Assembly (NCBI GenBank): GCA_013152625.1
Contig: JAADFY010000135.1
Coordinates: forward strand, 3,138 to 25,437
DNA: 22,300 bases
Reading direction: 5' to 3'
Origin: Alphaproteobacteria bacterium
Lineage (GTDB): Bacteria > Pseudomonadota > Alphaproteobacteria > Rhizobiales > Devosiaceae
In this document: positions 15,368 to 21,884 of the stretch, piece after piece
Numbering within the stretch: position 1 is the first letter of the stretch
How the letters are laid out: every line of letters begins with the position of its first letter
Made by a program: the position numbers and the translations under genes
Notes under the pieces: model-generated
The model's input: only the letters and a program-made list of their open reading frames with translations
Databases searched by the model: none
What the model was told of the DNA's origin: nothing

Positions 15368-16055
15368 CGAGCCCCAGTTCCACCATTTCGCGCAACGAGG
15401 ACTGTCGTTCTGAGGCGTCGATCTCGGCCTTTGTGACCAGACAGTCGGTCATGGTGCAAATGGCCAGCGCTTCAGCGCCAAACCGGGCCGCCAGCGTGTA
15501 AATCACCGACGCTTCCATTTCCACCGCCAGCACCCCGTGGCCGGGCAAGTCGCCATAGGAATTCACCCCATCGGGCACATAGAACGTGTCCGACGAGACA
15601 ATACCCCCCACATGCCAGGTAAACCCCCGGGTTTTGGCCAGCTCTACCGACCGACTCAGCAAGCCATAGTCGGCATGGGGCGCATAGGTGTAGGGCGCAA
15701 AACTCTGATTCATGGCACTGTCGGTGGACGCGGTCATGGCAATGACCAGATCGCGCACGTTAAGCTTCGTGGTCAGCCCGCCACAGGTGCCCACCCGGAT
15801 GAGCCTTTTTACATCAAAATGTTCGAGCAGTTCATGCACATATATCGCCGTGGACGGCTGGCCCATGCCGGTGGCCTGCACGGACACCGGCTTGCCCCTC
15901 CAGGTGCCGGTAAAGCCTAGACAATTGCGCACCCCGTTGACCTGACGGGCATCATCAAGAAAATTATCGGCAATCCATTTCGCCCGTAAGGGGTCCCCGG
16001 GCAGCAATACGGTGGGCGCATAGTCGCCTTTTTTTGCTTCGATATGTGGGGTCAC
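15348..16055 (-). CDS. deoD: Purine nucleoside phosphorylase, DeoD type
   Basis: DeoD cleaves purine (deoxy)ribonucleosides with phosphate to the base and (deoxy)ribose 1-phosphate, in nucleoside salvage. The 235-aa product aligns with E. coli DeoD almost without gaps, and the active-site residues fall at the same numbers: His4, Arg24 in GDPLRAK, Arg43, Glu181 in EMEAS, Asp204 in TMTD and Arg217. The substrate-site ATGMGQPS (61-68) and RVGTCG (87-92) are present; Thr90 replaces the E. coli Ser90. The start is a GTG at 16055 with AAAAGGAA well placed upstream, which gives the family-typical N terminus TPHIEA. It is divergent from leuD and heads a minus-strand group. No cdd, deoA or deoC gene is adjacent. 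Confidence 0.93.
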   Translation of the reverse strand: MTPHIEAKKGDYAPTVLLPGDPLRAKWIADNFLDDARQVNGVRNCLGFTGTWRGKPVSVQATGMGQPSTAIYVHELLEHFDVKRLIRVGTCGGLTTKLNVRDLVIAMTASTDSAMNQSFAPYTYAPHADYGLLSRSVELAKTRGFTWHVGGIVSSDTFYVPDGVNSYGDLPGHGVLAVEMEASVIYTLAARFGAEALAICTMTDCLVTKAEIDASERQSSLREMVELGLDVGIGA

Positions 16056-16137
16056 TTCGGTTCCTTTTTATGCTTTTGTCCAACACCTGCCACCGAGCCT
16101 GCCATCCCTGTTGGCTGACCACAAGACCGGGGCCCGC

Positions 16138-16167
16138 TTGACCTGCATTGCTCCAATGGCCCATATC
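16138..16167 (+). promoter_or_regulatory. Candidate sigma-70 promoter for leuD
   Basis: TTGACC (16138-16143, five of six) is followed after 18 bp by CATATC (16162-16167, three of six) in the 155-bp gap between deoD and leuD. The predicted start is about 37 nt before the leuD ATG. No leader peptide with a leucine run, T-box or attenuator was seen in the gap. No convincing deoD promoter was found on the other strand. Confidence 0.4.
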
Positions 16168-16210
16168 GCCCCTCCAGAGGGAAGATTATCGGCCAGGGGG
16201 TAGTGGGAAC

Positions 16211-16816
16211 ATGGAAAAATTTGAAAAATTCACCGGGGTTGCGGCCCCCCTTCCGATCATCAATGTCGACACCGACATGATCATTCCCAAGCAGTATCTT
16301 AAAACCATCAAGCGCACCGGGCTTGGCACCGCCCTGTTTTCCGAAATGCGTTATGGGGATGACGGGGCGGAGAACCCCGATTTCGTCTTGAACCGGCCGG
16401 CCTACCGCTCGGCCTCGATTCTGGTGGCGGGGGATAATTTCGGCTGCGGATCTTCCCGCGAGCATGCCCCCTGGGCCCTAAAGGACTTTGGAATCCGCGC
16501 GGTGATTTCCACCAGCTACGCCGATATTTTTTACAACAATTGTTTCAAGAACGCCATTTTACCCATCGTCGTTTCGCCCGAAGAACTCGCCCTTTTGATG
16601 GACGACGCCGAACGGGGCGCCAACGCCACTTTAAGCATTGATTTAGAGGCCCAGACCATTAGCGGCCCCGATGGCGGCACCATCCGTTTTGACATCGATC
16701 CCGCCCGCAAGACCGCCCTTCTGGACGGGCTCGACGATATTGCCCAGACCGAGAAAAAGGCCAGCCAAATCGATGCTTTCGAGCAGCAAATGAGCCAGAC
16801 CCGCCCCTGGGTCTGA
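16211..16816 (+). CDS. leuD: 3-isopropylmalate dehydratase small subunit
   Basis: LeuD pairs with LeuC (which carries the [4Fe-4S] cluster) to isomerise 2-isopropylmalate to 3-isopropylmalate in leucine biosynthesis. The 201-aa length is normal. Family motifs are present: NVDTDMIIPKQYLKTI (18-33) and the swivel-domain signature GDNFGCGSSREHAPWAL (74-90), followed by SYADIFYNN. The ATG at 16211 follows GTGGGAA; an in-frame ATG at 16148 would add 21 residues that do not look like LeuD. leuC is not in this window, which is common in alphaproteobacteria, where it lies elsewhere. A RidA-family gene follows after 13 bp. Confidence 0.95.
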   Translation: MEKFEKFTGVAAPLPIINVDTDMIIPKQYLKTIKRTGLGTALFSEMRYGDDGAENPDFVLNRPAYRSASILVAGDNFGCGSSREHAPWALKDFGIRAVISTSYADIFYNNCFKNAILPIVVSPEELALLMDDAERGANATLSIDLEAQTISGPDGGTIRFDIDPARKTALLDGLDDIAQTEKKASQIDAFEQQMSQTRPWV

Positions 16817-16829
16817 TAAAGGGACAACC

Positions 16830-17237
16830 ATGGTACGCCATATTTCCTCCGGCTCGGTTTTTGAGGCCGAAATCGGTTATTCCCGGGCCGTCATCGACGG
16901 CGATATGATCTATGTGTCCGGAACCACCGGCTACGATTACACAACCATGAAACTGCCCGCCGGTGCGGGCGCCCAGACCCGTGCCTGCCTGACCACGATT
17001 GCCGGCGTCCTCGAAGAAGCGGGTAGCTCGTTTGATGACGTGGTCCGCGTGCGCATTTATTTGCGCGACGGCGCCGATCTGGCCGAAATCAAGCCGATCT
17101 TGCGCGCCGCGATATCGGCGACAAAGCCGGCGGCAACCCTTGTGATCGCACCCCTGATCGAAGATGAAATGAAAATAGAAATCGAGGTCACCGCCCGTAT
17201 CGGGGCCGGAGCCTCTTGGCAAAAAAACAGTCAGTGA
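16830..17237 (+). CDS. RidA/YjgF/YER057c-family protein lacking the catalytic Arg
   Basis: RidA-type proteins form trimers with a small-molecule site between subunits; true RidA hydrolyses reactive enamines and imines such as 2-aminoacrylate. The 135-aa product has the family fold marks: VSGTTGYDY (29-37), QTRACLTTIAGVLEEAG (49-65), VVRVRIYL (71-78) and the C-terminal MKIEIEVTA (114-122). The PAR motif that supplies the essential Arg in RidA appears here as PAA (100-102), so Ala102 replaces it by my alignment. That places the protein with the Rid subfamilies lacking this residue, for which enamine deaminase activity is not expected. It sits between leuD and leuB, suggesting co-expression with leucine synthesis. 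The ligand is unknown. Confidence 0.85.
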   Translation: MVRHISSGSVFEAEIGYSRAVIDGDMIYVSGTTGYDYTTMKLPAGAGAQTRACLTTIAGVLEEAGSSFDDVVRVRIYLRDGADLAEIKPILRAAISATKPAATLVIAPLIEDEMKIEIEVTARIGAGASWQKNSQ

Positions 17238-17245
17238 ACAAACCC

Positions 17246-18358
17246 ATGACCGAAAACCTTTTATTGCTGCCCGGCGACGGCATTGGCGCCGAAATCATGG
17301 TCGAGGTGGAAAATCTCATCGCCCATCTCAATGGCACCGGTCAGACAGATTTTACCATTGAAAAAGGGCAGGTGGGCGGCGCGGCGTTTGATGCTCACGG
17401 GGCCGCCATATCCGAAACCGACATGGACAAGGCCATGGCCGCCGATGCGGTGATCTTTGGCGCCGTTGGCGGCCCGAAATGGGACCGGGTGCCCTATGAG
17501 GTGCGCCCCGAGGCGGGCCTGTTGCGCCTGCGCAAGGATTTGCAGCTTTTTGCCAATCTGCGCCCCGCCATCTGCTACCCCGCCCTGGCCGAAGCCTCCG
17601 CCCTGAAACGCGAACTGGTGGAGGGCCTCGATATTCTCATCGTGCGTGAGCTTACCGGCGGGGTATATTTCGGCGAGCCCAAAACCATTACCGATCTGGG
17701 CGTGACCCAACACGGCACCGGCCAGAAGCGGGCCATTGATACCCAGGTTTATGAAACCTACGAGATCGACCGCATCTGCCGCGTCGCCTTTGATCTGGCC
17801 GGCACCCGGGGTTCAAGACTGCATTCCGCTGACAAGAAAAATGTCATGAAAAGCGGTGTTTTATGGGACGAGGTGGCCCGCCAGGTGGCAGCTGACTATC
17901 CAAAAATCGAGTTTTCCCATATTCTGGCCGACAACTGCGCCATGCAGCTTGTCCGCCACCCCAAACAGTTCGACGTGATCGTTACCGACAATCTGTTCGG
18001 CGATGTGCTTTCCGATGTGGCCGCCATGCTCACCGGCTCCCTGGGGATGCTGCCCTCTGCTTCGCTGGGTGCGCCGGACGAAAAAACCGGCAAGCGCAAG
18101 GCGCTTTATGAACCCGTGCACGGTTCGGCCCCTGATATTGCCGGCAAAGGCATTGCCAATCCCATTGCCATGATCGCCTCGTTTGCCATGGCATTGCGTT
18201 ACTCGTTCGATAATGCCGCTCTCGCTGATCGCATCGAGGCAGCCATTGCCGGAGTTCTGGGCGACGGGCTGCGCTGTGCCGACATCATGCAGGACGGCTC
18301 CACCCGTGTCGGAACCGTTCAAATGGGCGCCGCCATCATTGCCAAACTCGACGGCTGA
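17246..18358 (+). CDS. leuB: 3-isopropylmalate dehydrogenase
   Basis: LeuB oxidatively decarboxylates 3-isopropylmalate to 2-oxoisocaproate with NAD+, the third leucine-specific step. The 370-aa product shows LLLLPGDGIGAEIM (5-18), GAVGGPKWD (72-80), the substrate arginines in RLRKDLQLFANLRP (94-107) and RELTGGVYFG (134-143), DKKNVM, the metal-binding VTDNLFGDVLSD segment, and the NAD-binding EPVHGSAPDIAGKGIANP. I place the start at the ATG 17246 because family members begin just before LLLLPGDGIG. A longer TTG frame from 17216 would overlap ridA by 22 bp; it has a GGAG nearby, whereas the ATG has no clear Shine-Dalgarno, so reinitiation after ridA is possible. A 77-bp gap with a small CGGGC/GCCCG hairpin (18373-18386) precedes asd. 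Confidence 0.94.
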   Translation: MTENLLLLPGDGIGAEIMVEVENLIAHLNGTGQTDFTIEKGQVGGAAFDAHGAAISETDMDKAMAADAVIFGAVGGPKWDRVPYEVRPEAGLLRLRKDLQLFANLRPAICYPALAEASALKRELVEGLDILIVRELTGGVYFGEPKTITDLGVTQHGTGQKRAIDTQVYETYEIDRICRVAFDLAGTRGSRLHSADKKNVMKSGVLWDEVARQVAADYPKIEFSHILADNCAMQLVRHPKQFDVIVTDNLFGDVLSDVAAMLTGSLGMLPSASLGAPDEKTGKRKALYEPVHGSAPDIAGKGIANPIAMIASFAMALRYSFDNAALADRIEAAIAGVLGDGLRCADIMQDGSTRVGTVQMGAAIIAKLDG

Positions 18359-18435
18359 CCGCATATGTCTGGCGGGCACTGGCCCGTCCGGCTGGCCCGG
18401 CTGGCACAAGCACCTGGACTTTTAGGAACAAAATC

Positions 18436-19479
18436 ATGGGTTACAAAATCGCCATTGTGGGCGCCACCGGCAATGTCGGTCAGGAAATGCTGCGTATTCT
18501 GGCAGAGCGTGATTTCCCCGCTGATGAAGTGGTCGCGTTGGCCTCGTCGCGGTCCATCGGGCGTGAGCTCTCCTATGGCGACCGGCGCATCAAATGCCTA
18601 AATCTGGAGAATTTTGATTTTACCGGCACCGATTTCTGTCTCATGTCGGCGGGGGCCAAAATATCCCGCCAGTGGGCCGAGAAAATCGGCGCCACCGGGG
18701 CCATTGTCATCGATAATTCCTCGTGCTGGCGCTACCACGCCGATGTGCCCCTGGTGGTGCCCGAGGTCAATGGCGGGGTGCTTGAGGCCTACATGGCCCG
18801 CAAGAAGCGCCTCAACATCATTGCCAACCCCAATTGCTCCACCGCCCAACTGGTCCTCGCTTTAAAGCCCCTGCATGACCTGGCCACCATCCGCCGCCTT
18901 GTTGTTTCGACCTATCAGTCGGTTTCGGGGGCCGGCAAACAGGCCATGGATGAGCTTTGGGCCCAGACCAAGGGCGTTTTTGTCAATGACCGGCGCCCAC
19001 CTCACAATTTCCCCAAGCAGATCGCCTTTAATGTCATTCCCCAGATCGATGTGTTCATGGAGGACGGCTACACTAGGGAAGAATGGAAGATTTTGGCCGA
19101 AACCAAGAAAATCCTCGATCCGAAAATTCTGGTCACCGCCACCGCGGTCCGGGTGCCGGTATTTGTCGGCCATTCCGAGGCGGTAAATATCGAGTTTGAA
19201 CGCCCCATCAGCGCCGATCAGGCCCGCGATACCCTGCGTGAAGCCCCCGGGGTCCTCGTCATCGACAAGCGCGAGTCGGGGGGGTACATCACCCCGGTCG
19301 AGGCAGCGGGCGAGGATGCCACCTTCGTTAGCCGCATTCGCGAGGATGCCACGGTGGAAAACGGGCTGGCCATGTGGATTGTGGCCGATAATTTACGCAA
19401 AGGCGCGGCCCTGAACACCGTCCAGATCGCCGAAGCGCTCATCGAACGCGGGCTGATGCGAAAAACACCGACCAACTAA
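18436..19479 (+). CDS. asd: Aspartate-semialdehyde dehydrogenase
   Basis: Asd reduces aspartyl-4-phosphate to aspartate semialdehyde with NADPH, the branch point to diaminopimelate/lysine, threonine and methionine. The 347-aa product has the nucleotide-binding GATGNVG (9-15), SAGAKIS (71-77), IDNSSCWRY (92-100), the nucleophile Cys134 in NPNCST, and VSTYQSVSGAGKQAM, followed by the substrate-site region PVFVGHSEAVNIEF. AGGA (18424-18427) precedes the ATG. leuB-asd adjacency is typical of Hyphomicrobiales. No clear terminator follows; the downstream DNA is a repeat island. Confidence 0.95.
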   Translation: MGYKIAIVGATGNVGQEMLRILAERDFPADEVVALASSRSIGRELSYGDRRIKCLNLENFDFTGTDFCLMSAGAKISRQWAEKIGATGAIVIDNSSCWRYHADVPLVVPEVNGGVLEAYMARKKRLNIIANPNCSTAQLVLALKPLHDLATIRRLVVSTYQSVSGAGKQAMDELWAQTKGVFVNDRRPPHNFPKQIAFNVIPQIDVFMEDGYTREEWKILAETKKILDPKILVTATAVRVPVFVGHSEAVNIEFERPISADQARDTLREAPGVLVIDKRESGGYITPVEAAGEDATFVSRIREDATVENGLAMWIVADNLRKGAALNTVQIAEALIERGLMRKTPTN

Positions 19480-19530
19480 ACCGCAAGTGCCCGCCACCCG
19501 GCGCGACCGGCGAGGTGCGAGCCGTTATGC

Positions 19531-19664
19531 GAGCAGCCGCCATCATAGGATCCGAGGTGCGAGCGGGCGGAGCGTTGTCAGGAAAAGTGGTCCCGGTTTT
19601 CCGTCCGACAACGCGACCAAGAAAAAATCAGTGAGCAGCCGCCATCACAGGATCCGAGGTGCGA
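19531..19664. repeat. 32-bp direct repeat, two copies
   Basis: The same 32-bp sequence, starting GAGCAGCCGCCATCA and ending GGATCCGAGGTGCGA, occurs at 19531-19562 and 19633-19664 with one mismatch (T/C at the 16th base). Both copies are preceded by CGCGACC (19502-19508 and 19612-19618) at slightly different distances, so a larger unit seems to have been duplicated and then altered. Confidence 0.85.
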
Positions 19665-19678
19665 CTACGTATTGCACC

Positions 19679-19699
19679 ACCCCGGACTTGATCCGGGGT
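19679..19699. repeat. Palindromic element, ACCCCGGA-type
   Basis: ACCCCGGA (19679-19686) and TCCGGGGT (19692-19699) form a perfect 8-bp stem with a 5-nt loop (CTTGA). Elements built on CCCCGGACTTGATCCGGGG are familiar as dispersed intergenic palindromes in Hyphomicrobiales genomes. Confidence 0.7.
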
Positions 19700-19707
19700 C
19701 TGGAAGA

Positions 19708-19735
19708 GAGGTCCCGGCTCAAGGCCGGGACGGTA
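19708..19735. repeat. Palindromic repeat, first copy
   Basis: GAG, then GTCCCGGC (19711-19718), TCAAG and GCCGGGAC (19724-19731), then GGTA. It is a perfect 8-bp stem. The same 28-bp unit recurs at 19874-19901 with one mismatch. Confidence 0.75.
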
Positions 19736-19765
19736 CGATTTTAGTAAGGGCCCATTTTTTTGATC

Positions 19766-19861
19766 GTCATTGCGAGCGACCTGTAGGGGCGCGCGGCAAT
19801 CCAGTTTGATTTTTTTTATTGGAAGTTGGATTGCTTTGTTGCTGACGCGCCTCGCAATGAC
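19766..19861. repeat. 96-bp inverted-repeat element (REP/MITE-like)
   Basis: The ends are perfect 11-bp inverted repeats: GTCATTGCGAG (19766-19776) and CTCGCAATGAC (19851-19861). An inner 8-bp pair, GCAATCCA (19796-19803) and TGGATTGC (19827-19834), brackets an AT-rich loop, so the whole folds into a long imperfect hairpin. This sequence pattern is a widespread intergenic repeat in alphaproteobacteria. It encodes nothing; any mobility would need an enzyme supplied elsewhere. Confidence 0.8.
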
Positions 19862-19873
19862 AGGTTACGCAAG

Positions 19874-19901
19874 GAGGTCCCGGCTCAAGCCCGGGACGGT
19901 A
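19874..19901. repeat. Palindromic repeat, second copy
   Basis: This is the second copy of the unit at 19708-19735. A single G-to-C change in the centre leaves GTCCCGG (19877-19883) pairing with CCGGGAC (19891-19897). It lies just right of the 96-bp inverted-repeat element, so the two copies flank that element. Confidence 0.75.
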
Positions 19902-19986
19902 TGTACTTCTCCAAAGGCACAAGCCTCAGGCTTACCTCTGTCCCCGAGTTCAGCGAGCTTCAACGCGAGCCGGCGCAAGCGCCGCC

Positions 19987-20024
19987 CCGAATAGCCGCGA
20001 GCGAAAAAAAGCGCCGCTATTCGG
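19987..20024. repeat. 9-bp inverted repeat with A-rich loop
   Basis: CCGAATAGC (19987-19995) and GCTATTCGG (20016-20024) pair perfectly around a 20-nt centre containing seven A. It lies about 50 bp past the stop of the minus-strand CDGSH gene. It could block 3' exonucleases or aid termination, but the T-run is in the loop rather than after the stem, so it is not a standard terminator. Confidence 0.5.
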
Positions 20025-20074
20025 CGTGAGACAAAAAAGAGCCCCGCCCCTCGCCGGTAGTCAGGCAAAAATAT

Positions 20075-20707
20075 CTATTCCGCCCCGTCGGCCTCAAAAC
20101 CGGCCGCCTTGTGCGATCCGTCGCAAAACGGCTTGTTTTTCGATTTGCCGCACCGGCAGAGGCCAACCATGGTCCGCCGGTCGATCTGACGGCCCGAACC
20201 GGCAATGATTTCCACATTGCCCTCCACTTTGTATGAGCGGTTTTTGCGCGAAGTGATTTCCAGCGGCCCGTTGCGGGTTTCTAAAGGTTCGCTTTCTTTT
20301 GGTTCGCGTTCCCCCGAGGCGACGAACTCACCCTTGATATGGGCGTTGTCACAAAACGGTTTGCGCTTTGAAAGCCCGCACCGGCACAAAACCGCCCGGG
20401 TGACCGGGTCGCCGCCGTCGATGCGTAAATCACCATGTAACTCAAGCGGTCCGTTTTCCCGCACCCGGATCGTATTGACCACAGGCGGCGCCTCCGCTTC
20501 CCCCGATGCCATCGTGTAGGTTATCGCCCCGGACGGGCATTTGTGGGCGATCTCGACAACGGCCTCAGCGCTCGCCTCGTCGGGCTTTATCCATATTTTT
20601 TCGCTGGTAAATACATGGGGCAGGCCCAGAACACATAGGCGCGAATGAATGCACTTGCGCCCGTCGAAATGAACCGTAATCTGTTCACCCTTATAGTCAT
20701 GTGGCAT
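20075..20707 (-). CDS. Iron-sulfur protein with divergent 4Fe-4S domain and two CDGSH domains
   Basis: The 210-aa product has three metal motifs. Residues 7-64 form a divergent ferredoxin-like domain (Fer4_19/YjdI kind) with Cys19, Cys25 and Cys57 in KCIHSRLC and HKCPSGAI. Two CDGSH-type motifs follow, each with the C-x-C-x8-C-x3-H ligand set of a [2Fe-2S] cluster: Cys108/Cys110/Cys119/His123 (FCDNAH variant) and Cys184/Cys186/Cys195/His199 (FCDGSH, canonical). No signal or membrane segment is present, so it is probably cytoplasmic. The ATG at 20707 is chosen because GGGAGG lies 6 nt upstream; an upstream ATG at 20800 would add 31 residues unlike the family and cross the promoter. Likely roles are electron transfer or cluster/redox handling; none is proved. 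It is divergent from DUF1737 and sdhCDA. Confidence 0.88.
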   Translation of the reverse strand: MPHDYKGEQITVHFDGRKCIHSRLCVLGLPHVFTSEKIWIKPDEASAEAVVEIAHKCPSGAITYTMASGEAEAPPVVNTIRVRENGPLELHGDLRIDGGDPVTRAVLCRCGLSKRKPFCDNAHIKGEFVASGEREPKESEPLETRNGPLEITSRKNRSYKVEGNVEIIAGSGRQIDRRTMVGLCRCGKSKNKPFCDGSHKAAGFEADGAE

Positions 20708-20737
20708 TTGTAGCCTCCCAAAAATGTCTGTTGGCCC

Positions 20738-20766
20738 ATTACGGTGCCTAGGTGCGGCTTGGTCAA
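20738..20766 (-). promoter_or_regulatory. Candidate sigma-70 promoter for the CDGSH gene
   Basis: On the minus strand TTGACC (20766-20761, five of six) and CGTAAT (20743-20738, four of six) are exactly 17 bp apart. Transcription would start near 20731, giving a leader of about 25 nt with GGGAGG before the ATG. The divergent DUF1737 gene starts at 20795, so any promoter for it must overlap this region; none stands out. A short GGAAC/GTTCC palindrome (20779-20790) lies just before its ATG. Confidence 0.55.
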
Positions 20767-20794
20767 GTCCGAAAAAACGGAACGGGTTCCCCCA

Positions 20795-21004
20795 ATGCAA
20801 ATTTACCGGTTTTTATCTGGCAACGATGATGCTGATTTTTGTCAAAAAGTGACAAAGGCCTTAAGCGAGGGCTGGCTGCTCTACGGCGCCGCCCACTATG
20901 TCCATGATCCCGCGACGCAAAAAATGCGCTGCGGACAGGCGGTGACCAAGGAGGTCGAGGATCAGCCCTACGATCCGGACAGGAAACTGAGCGAGTATTC
21001 TTGA
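20795..21004 (+). CDS. DUF1737 domain protein
   Basis: This 69-aa protein matches the DUF1737 pattern: an IYRFLSGNDDADFCQKVTKA start, then EGWLLYGAAHYVHDP and CGQAVTKEV. The family is a small single domain of unknown function, common in proteobacteria. The ATG at 20795 is chosen because the domain begins there; an in-frame ATG at 20744 would add 17 residues unlike the family. The Shine-Dalgarno is poor. A 73-bp gap with a candidate promoter separates it from sdhC, so it may not belong to the sdh operon. Confidence 0.8.
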   Translation: MQIYRFLSGNDDADFCQKVTKALSEGWLLYGAAHYVHDPATQKMRCGQAVTKEVEDQPYDPDRKLSEYS

Positions 21005-21014
21005 CGTCTTGCCT

Positions 21015-21043
21015 TTGACGGGGCGTCCGGACAGGACTAATAG
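21015..21043 (+). promoter_or_regulatory. Candidate promoter for sdhCDA
   Basis: TTGACG (21015-21020, five of six) and TAATAG (21038-21043, three of six) are 17 bp apart in the gap between the DUF1737 gene and sdhC. Transcription would start near 21050, about 28 nt before the sdhC ATG, whose leader carries GAGG. The -10 is weak. Confidence 0.4.
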
Positions 21044-21077
21044 ATGACATACCCAAAAAAATGATTTGAGGCCCGAC

Positions 21078-21497
21078 ATGGGCGATCATCGACAACTTCG
21101 TCCCAGACCCCTGTCACCGCATCTGCAGATTTATCGCCTTTCGATCACCATGGTCATGTCCATCGTCCACAGGCTGACGGGCCTGGCGCTTTACTTCGGC
21201 ACCCTTTTGCTTGTGGGCTGGCTGGCGGCGGCGGCCCTGGGCGAACCTGCTTTTGCCATTGCTCAAGCGATAATGGGCCACTGGGTGGGTCAGTTGGTGC
21301 TGCTCGGGTACACATGGGCCCTGTTTCATCACATGCTGGGCGGTTTGCGCCATTTCGTGTGGGATTTCGGCGCCGGCTACGGCCCGGCCCGTTATGTGCT
21401 GGGTTGGCTGACCCTTGCCGGCTCGACAATTCTGACCGCGCTGGTGTGGGCTTTTGTCTGGTTTGGCGCCGCAATTCCCCTGTCGGCAGGAGGCTGA
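21078..21497 (+). CDS. sdhC: Succinate dehydrogenase cytochrome b556 subunit
   Basis: SdhC is one of two membrane anchors of complex II; it helps bind heme b and ubiquinone. The 139-aa product has the opening RPLSPHLQIYR (10-20), the quinone-site SIVHRLTG (28-35, with Ser28 and Arg32) and HHMLGGLRHFVWD (84-96), where His84 or His85 is the heme ligand. Three membrane helices are visible (about 24-50, 66-88, 105-130). The ATG at 21078 has GAGG 6 nt upstream; the longer TTG frame from 21066 is rejected. sdhD follows after 2 bp. Confidence 0.94.
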   Translation: MGDHRQLRPRPLSPHLQIYRLSITMVMSIVHRLTGLALYFGTLLLVGWLAAAALGEPAFAIAQAIMGHWVGQLVLLGYTWALFHHMLGGLRHFVWDFGAGYGPARYVLGWLTLAGSTILTALVWAFVWFGAAIPLSAGG

Positions 21498-21499
21498 TC

Positions 21500-21880
21500 A
21501 TGGATTTTCGCACATCTTATTCGCGCGTAACCGGGCTGGGATCGGCCAAACAGGGGACACGCCATTTCTGGCGTCAACGGGTAACCGCCGTCGCCAACGT
21601 GCCTTTGGTCCTTGTTTTCGGTTTTGTCATCTTAACCAATCTTGGGGCCTCGCGCACCGAAATGCTGGCGCTGTTTGCCAATCCGTTTGTGGCGGCATTG
21701 ACCATCCTCATGCTCTTGTCGGCGATTTTCCATATGTGGCTGGGGCTGCAGGTGATCGTTGAGGATTACGTACAGGCCGAAGTCGTCAAACTGGTGCTTT
21801 TGGTTTTTAATGGTTTTTTTGCAGTTTCGGTGGGTGCGGTGGGTCTGGTTGCGGTGCTCAAACTGATGACCGGGGGCTGA
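21500..21880 (+). CDS. sdhD: Succinate dehydrogenase membrane anchor subunit
   Basis: SdhD is the second membrane anchor of complex II. The 126-aa product has three helices (about 31-48, 61-84, 95-122). Its key motif is HMWLGLQVIVEDYV (78-91): His78 and the Asp89-Tyr90 pair have the same spacing as the heme- and quinone-site residues of E. coli SdhD. The start at 21500 is firm, as AGGAGG lies 6 nt upstream at 21488-21493. The gene is 2 bp after sdhC and 4 bp before sdhA. Confidence 0.93.
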   Translation: MDFRTSYSRVTGLGSAKQGTRHFWRQRVTAVANVPLVLVFGFVILTNLGASRTEMLALFANPFVAALTILMLLSAIFHMWLGLQVIVEDYVQAEVVKLVLLVFNGFFAVSVGAVGLVAVLKLMTGG

Positions 21881-21884
21881 TCGG

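Larger units (their letters stand above)
19480..20074. other. Non-coding repeat island between asd and the CDGSH gene
   Basis: This 595-bp stretch has no supportable gene. It is a patchwork of short repeats given as separate entries: a 32-bp direct repeat, three GC palindromes of two types, a 96-bp inverted-repeat element and a terminal 9-bp inverted repeat. Open frames across it are short and made of repeat sequence. It lies downstream of asd and also downstream of the minus-strand CDGSH gene, so it is a shared 3' region where insertions would do little harm. Confidence 0.8.

Noticed and set aside
17216..17245. TTG start adding ten residues to LeuB
   Set aside because: The added residues do not resemble LeuB and overlap the RidA-family gene. 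The ATG at 17246 matches the family start, although its ribosome binding site is weak.
20037..20056. T-run after the minus-strand CDGSH gene as a rho-independent terminator
   Set aside because: Six T follow on the minus strand, but the preceding GC-rich segment forms only a 3-bp stem.
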